Made by a program: the position numbers and the translations under genes. Positions 6,430 through 8,562 of a stretch of DNA of 8,562 nucleotides are shown here, one piece after another. The notes beneath the pieces were generated by a model. The model worked only from the letters and a program-made list of their open reading frames with translations, did no database searches and was not told the DNA's origin. Positions within the stretch are counted from its first letter, which is position 1; every line of letters starts with the position of its first letter. Source of the stretch: Chloroflexota bacterium (lineage in GTDB: Bacteria > Chloroflexota > Anaerolineae > Anaerolineales > Villigracilaceae); assembly GCA_021796315.1 (NCBI GenBank), contig JAJYOH010000234.1, forward strand, positions 1 to 8,562. Reading direction: 5' to 3'.

Positions 6430-6755
6430 TTATTCAAAAATGATCTGGCCTGTGTACATACCCATCGAGCAGGTGAAAAATAATTTTGTTCCCGCGGCTT
6501 GCGGTGGGATGGTCACCTGCGCCGTCCCGGTTGCAGAAAGGAGTTCATAGTAATTCAACGCGGGAATCACAAAGTCACGCGCACAGGAATAGGTTTGATT
6601 GGTGATGAGATTTAAAGTCATGGATTTATTGGCGGGGGCTTTCAATGTCCGGGGAAAATATCCGCTTGACTGGACATTGAAATTGCTAAAAACATAACGC
6701 CGAACATGATAATAACAACCGGGTCAATTGTTGATTTTTGTTTATTGGATGACAT
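6430..6755 (-). CDS. Small membrane-anchored cupredoxin-like protein, frameshifted
   Basis: Two overlapping minus-strand frames together make one recognisable protein of about 108 residues. Frame one starts with ATG at 6753-6755 behind a GAGG ribosome-binding site (6760-6763). It gives a short polar N-terminus and a hydrophobic anchor (PVVIIMFGVMFLAIS), then runs out at TGA 6642-6644. Frame two carries the cupredoxin domain, open from 6723 leftward: NVQSSGYFPRTLKAP, then TYSCARDFVIPAL, then the C-terminal TCSMGMYTGQIIFE, ending at 6430. The Cys and CSMGM Met/Cys residues are the probable copper ligands; no classical type 1 His is apparent. One missing base (a -1 shift) between about 6676 and 6696 joins them; a T5 run at 6688-6692 is one candidate site. 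A TTG at 6643-6645 could start a 71-residue product, but that would drop the first strand of the domain. The gene may be a recent pseudogene, an assembly error, or translated by frameshifting. Confidence 0.75.
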
Positions 6756-6792
6756 TCTGCCTCACATTAAGATTTATCGAATCAAGTTTCAT

Positions 6793-6838
6793 CAAAAAAA
6801 TTACAGGTCATGTAGAAATAAATCTGCATGACCTGTAA
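6793..6838 (-). terminator. Strong intrinsic terminator of copA
   Basis: A perfect 12-bp stem (TTACAGGTCATG 6801-6812 with 6827-6838) extends inward by AGA/TCT after one mismatch, with a 6-nt AATAAA loop. On the minus strand the stem is followed by a run of seven T (6794-6800, next to the TT of the stem). It lies 5 bases past the copA stop, so transcription of copA should end here. The cupredoxin-copZ pair then needs read-through or its own promoter in 6756-6793, where I see no good -35/-10 pair. Confidence 0.9.
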
Positions 6839-6843
6839 AGGAA

Positions 6844-8562
6844 TTACACTTTTGCGTTTCTCAATCTCAAGCTATTGCTCACCACAAAAATACTACTAAA
6901 GGCCATCGCACCTGCGGCCAGCATCGGGTTCAAAAATCCAAGCGCGGCTGCCGGGATCAAAATCACGTTATAAAAGAACGCCCAGAACAAATTTTGTTTA
7001 ATGGTGCCAAGTGTTTTGCGCGAAAGTGAAATGGCGCGCGCCACACCGCGCAGATCGCCGCTCATCAAGGTCACAGGCGCGGCGGCCATGGCAACATCTG
7101 TCCCCGTTCCAATCGCGATGCCAACGTCAGCTTGAGCAAGCGCGGGCGCGTCATTCACGCCATCGCCGACCATCGCGACAATATTTAAAGGTTTCAAAGT
7201 TTGAAGGTTTGAAGGTTCGCCATCTTTCCAACTTTCCAACTTTCCAACCTGCAACCTTCTAACTTCTTTCGATTTTCCTTCAGGCAAAACTTCGGCCAGT
7301 ACTTCATCAACATTCACCAATCTCGCAATTGCTTCGGCGGTCTTTTGATTATCACCGGTGATCATCGCAACCTTGAGTCCCATGCGATGCAATTCAGCAA
7401 TCGCTTCCTTTGAGCCATCCTTCAAAGTATCAGCCACCGCGATGATACCTTCCACTTTTCCGTCCACCGCGACCAGCATGGCGGTCTTGGCTTCAGACTG
7501 CAAACGCTCGACTTCGGATTCAAGTCCATTCATCGAATATCCACGCGCGTTCATCATGCGGACGTTTCCGACGGCCACGCTGCGCCCTTCGACTTCAGCC
7601 TGCACGCCGTTTCCAGGCTCGGCCTTGAACCCGGCTGCTTCCGCTAAACCCAATCCGCGAATGGTGGCTTCCGCCCAAATGGCTTCACCCAAAGGATGCT
7701 CACTCCCCTTCTCAACAGATGCGGCCAGTCGCAATAATTCAACATCGGTCCATCGTCCACCATCCACGGTCACAATGTCCGTCACCGCCGGTTGACCTTT
7801 TGTGATCGTTCCGGTTTTATCCAGGACCACCACCGAGACATTCCCAGCTCTCTCCAATGCTTCACTGTTTTTAAACAAGACACCGTTTTCCGCCCCCTTG
7901 CCCGTCCCCACCATGACGGCCGTCGGCGTGGCAAGCCCCATCGCACATGGACAGGCAATCACCAGCACCGCGACCATATTGATCAAAGCACGTGTAAATT
8001 GAGCATCAACATGCGGCGCAAGGAAATACCAGCCAGCAAACGTCAACAACGCAATGACAATCACAGCTGGAACAAAGTACGCCGAGACCTGATCCGCCAG
8101 TTTTTGGATGGGCGCTTTGCTGCCTTGTGCGTCTTCCACCAGCCGGACGATCTGCGCCAGCGCGGTCTCTTTGCCAACCTTGGTGGCCTCAAATTTCAAC
8201 ATACCAAGTTTATTCAGCGTCGCGCCGATCACACCGTCGCCCGGACCCTTTTCAACCGGCATCGATTCGCCTGTCAGCATGGCTTCGTCCACGGCGGAGC
8301 GGCCCTCGATCACCACGCCATCCACCGCAATCTTTTCGCCGGGTTTAACGAGAACGATGTCGCCCACGCGCACTTCGTCGACGGGCACTTCCGTTTCAAG
8401 TCCGGCACGAACGACGCGCGCGGTCTTGGCGCGCAATCCCATTAATTTCTTGATGGCTTCGGAGGTGCGCCCCTTTGCGCGCGCTTCCAAAAACTTTCCG
8501 AGCCGGATCAACGTGATGATAACCGCGGCGGTTTCAAAATAAACGTGGCCTGAGATGGCGCC
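6844..8562 (-). CDS. copA: CopA-type Cu(I)-translocating P1B ATPase, N-terminus outside window
   Basis: Inner-membrane ATPase that exports Cu(I). The frame is open to the right edge, so 572 residues are visible and the N-terminal metal-binding domain(s) and first helices are missing; the TTG at 8509-8511 is internal. Numbered from the edge, the domains in order are: the actuator TGES (97-100), the ion-path CPC motif (204-206, in VIACPCAMG), the phosphorylation motif DKTGT (Asp248), the HP motif EHPLGE (289-290), and the hinge [10 protein letters not shown] (464-473). The last helices carry FYN and [15 protein letters not shown], matching the Cu(I) (P1B-1) subgroup. Odd feature: about 22 residues (439-460) sit between RRLQ and IVAMVGDG where relatives have about five. 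They are encoded by an array of 8-bp repeats (7191-7263). A strong terminator follows the stop. Confidence 0.92.
   Translation of the reverse strand, partial: GAISGHVYFETAAVIITLIRLGKFLEARAKGRTSEAIKKLMGLRAKTARVVRAGLETEVPVDEVRVGDIVLVKPGEKIAVDGVVIEGRSAVDEAMLTGESMPVEKGPGDGVIGATLNKLGMLKFEATKVGKETALAQIVRLVEDAQGSKAPIQKLADQVSAYFVPAVIVIALLTFAGWYFLAPHVDAQFTRALINMVAVLVIACPCAMGLATPTAVMVGTGKGAENGVLFKNSEALERAGNVSVVVLDKTGTITKGQPAVTDIVTVDGGRWTDVELLRLAASVEKGSEHPLGEAIWAEATIRGLGLAEAAGFKAEPGNGVQAEVEGRSVAVGNVRMMNARGYSMNGLESEVERLQSEAKTAMLVAVDGKVEGIIAVADTLKDGSKEAIAELHRMGLKVAMITGDNQKTAEAIARLVNVDEVLAEVLPEGKSKEVRRLQVGKLESWKDGEPSNLQTLKPLNIVAMVGDGVNDAPALAQADVGIAIGTGTDVAMAAAPVTLMSGDLRGVARAISLSRKTLGTIKQNLFWAFFYNVILIPAAALGFLNPMLAAGAMAFSSIFVVSNSLRLRNAKV
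7191..7263. repeat. In-frame block of two 8-bp tandem repeat arrays inside copA
   Basis: On the plus strand, GTTTGAAG occurs at 7199-7206 and 7207-7214, preceded by a variant GTTTCAAA (7191-7198). After a short spacer, CTTTCCAA occurs three times at 7224-7231, 7232-7239 and 7240-7247, followed by degenerate units CCTGCAAC and CTTCTAAC up to 7263. The block keeps the copA frame although the unit length is not a multiple of three. It encodes the extra linker in the nucleotide-binding domain. The pattern looks like a dispersed short repeat that landed in a gene. Confidence 0.8.

Noticed and set aside
6801..6838. Copper-responsive operator (cop box) in the TTACAGGTCATG dyad
   Set aside because: The core TACA and TGTA are five bases apart rather than two, and the stem followed by seven T just after the copA stop is explained by an intrinsic terminator.
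7191..7263. CRISPR-like array
   Set aside because: Units are only 8 bp, contiguous and without spacers, and lie inside a coding frame.
7358..8445. Long plus-strand open frames opposite copA
   Set aside because: They are antisense shadows of a gene with all P-type ATPase motifs in the right order, and they lack recognisable protein features.

Overview
The window reads as a chromosomal segment from a mid-GC bacterium. The best guess is an anaerobic or facultative member of the Chloroflexota (Anaerolineae-like). That guess rests on a group 3 [NiFe] hydrogenase with its maturation protease, a PPi-type phosphofructokinase and a DUF2203 protein; no marker gene is present, so the taxonomy is an inference.

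Layout. (1) Plus strand, 1-2362: the 3' part of a cytoplasmic group 3 (HoxH/MvhA-like) [NiFe] hydrogenase large subunit, an inserted block of about 0.8 kb, and the hydrogenase maturation endopeptidase. The first ~42 bp of the endopeptidase gene occur twice. One copy sits directly behind the hydrogenase gene and dies after 29 codons; the other starts the intact gene. Between them lie a reading-frame tail from an unidentified gene and an unrecognised 211-residue protein. (2) 2361-2431: two hairpins between convergent genes. (3) Minus strand, 2434-3630: PPi-type 6-phosphofructokinase with its own leader. (4) Minus strand, 3699-5644: a strong terminator, an SDR-family epimerase/reductase, and a RarD/EamA permease whose stop codon abuts the epimerase start. 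(5) Minus strand, 5739-6122: a DUF2203 protein. (6) Minus strand, 6206-8562: a copper-handling cluster of CopA-type P1B ATPase (cut by the window edge), a strong terminator, a small membrane-anchored cupredoxin-like protein that is frameshifted here, and a CopZ-like chaperone.

How they work together. The endopeptidase is expected to trim the C-terminal tail of the hydrogenase large subunit after nickel insertion. The copper genes would bind Cu(I) outside the membrane (cupredoxin), carry it in the cytoplasm (CopZ) and pump it out (CopA). The phosphofructokinase carries both residues that mark pyrophosphate use.

The least ordinary features are the repeat-flanked insertion that splits the hydrogenase large subunit gene from its protease, a block of 8-bp tandem repeats inserted in frame inside the ATP-binding domain of CopA, and the one-base frameshift in the cupredoxin gene. 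I see no tRNA, rRNA, CRISPR array or transposase.
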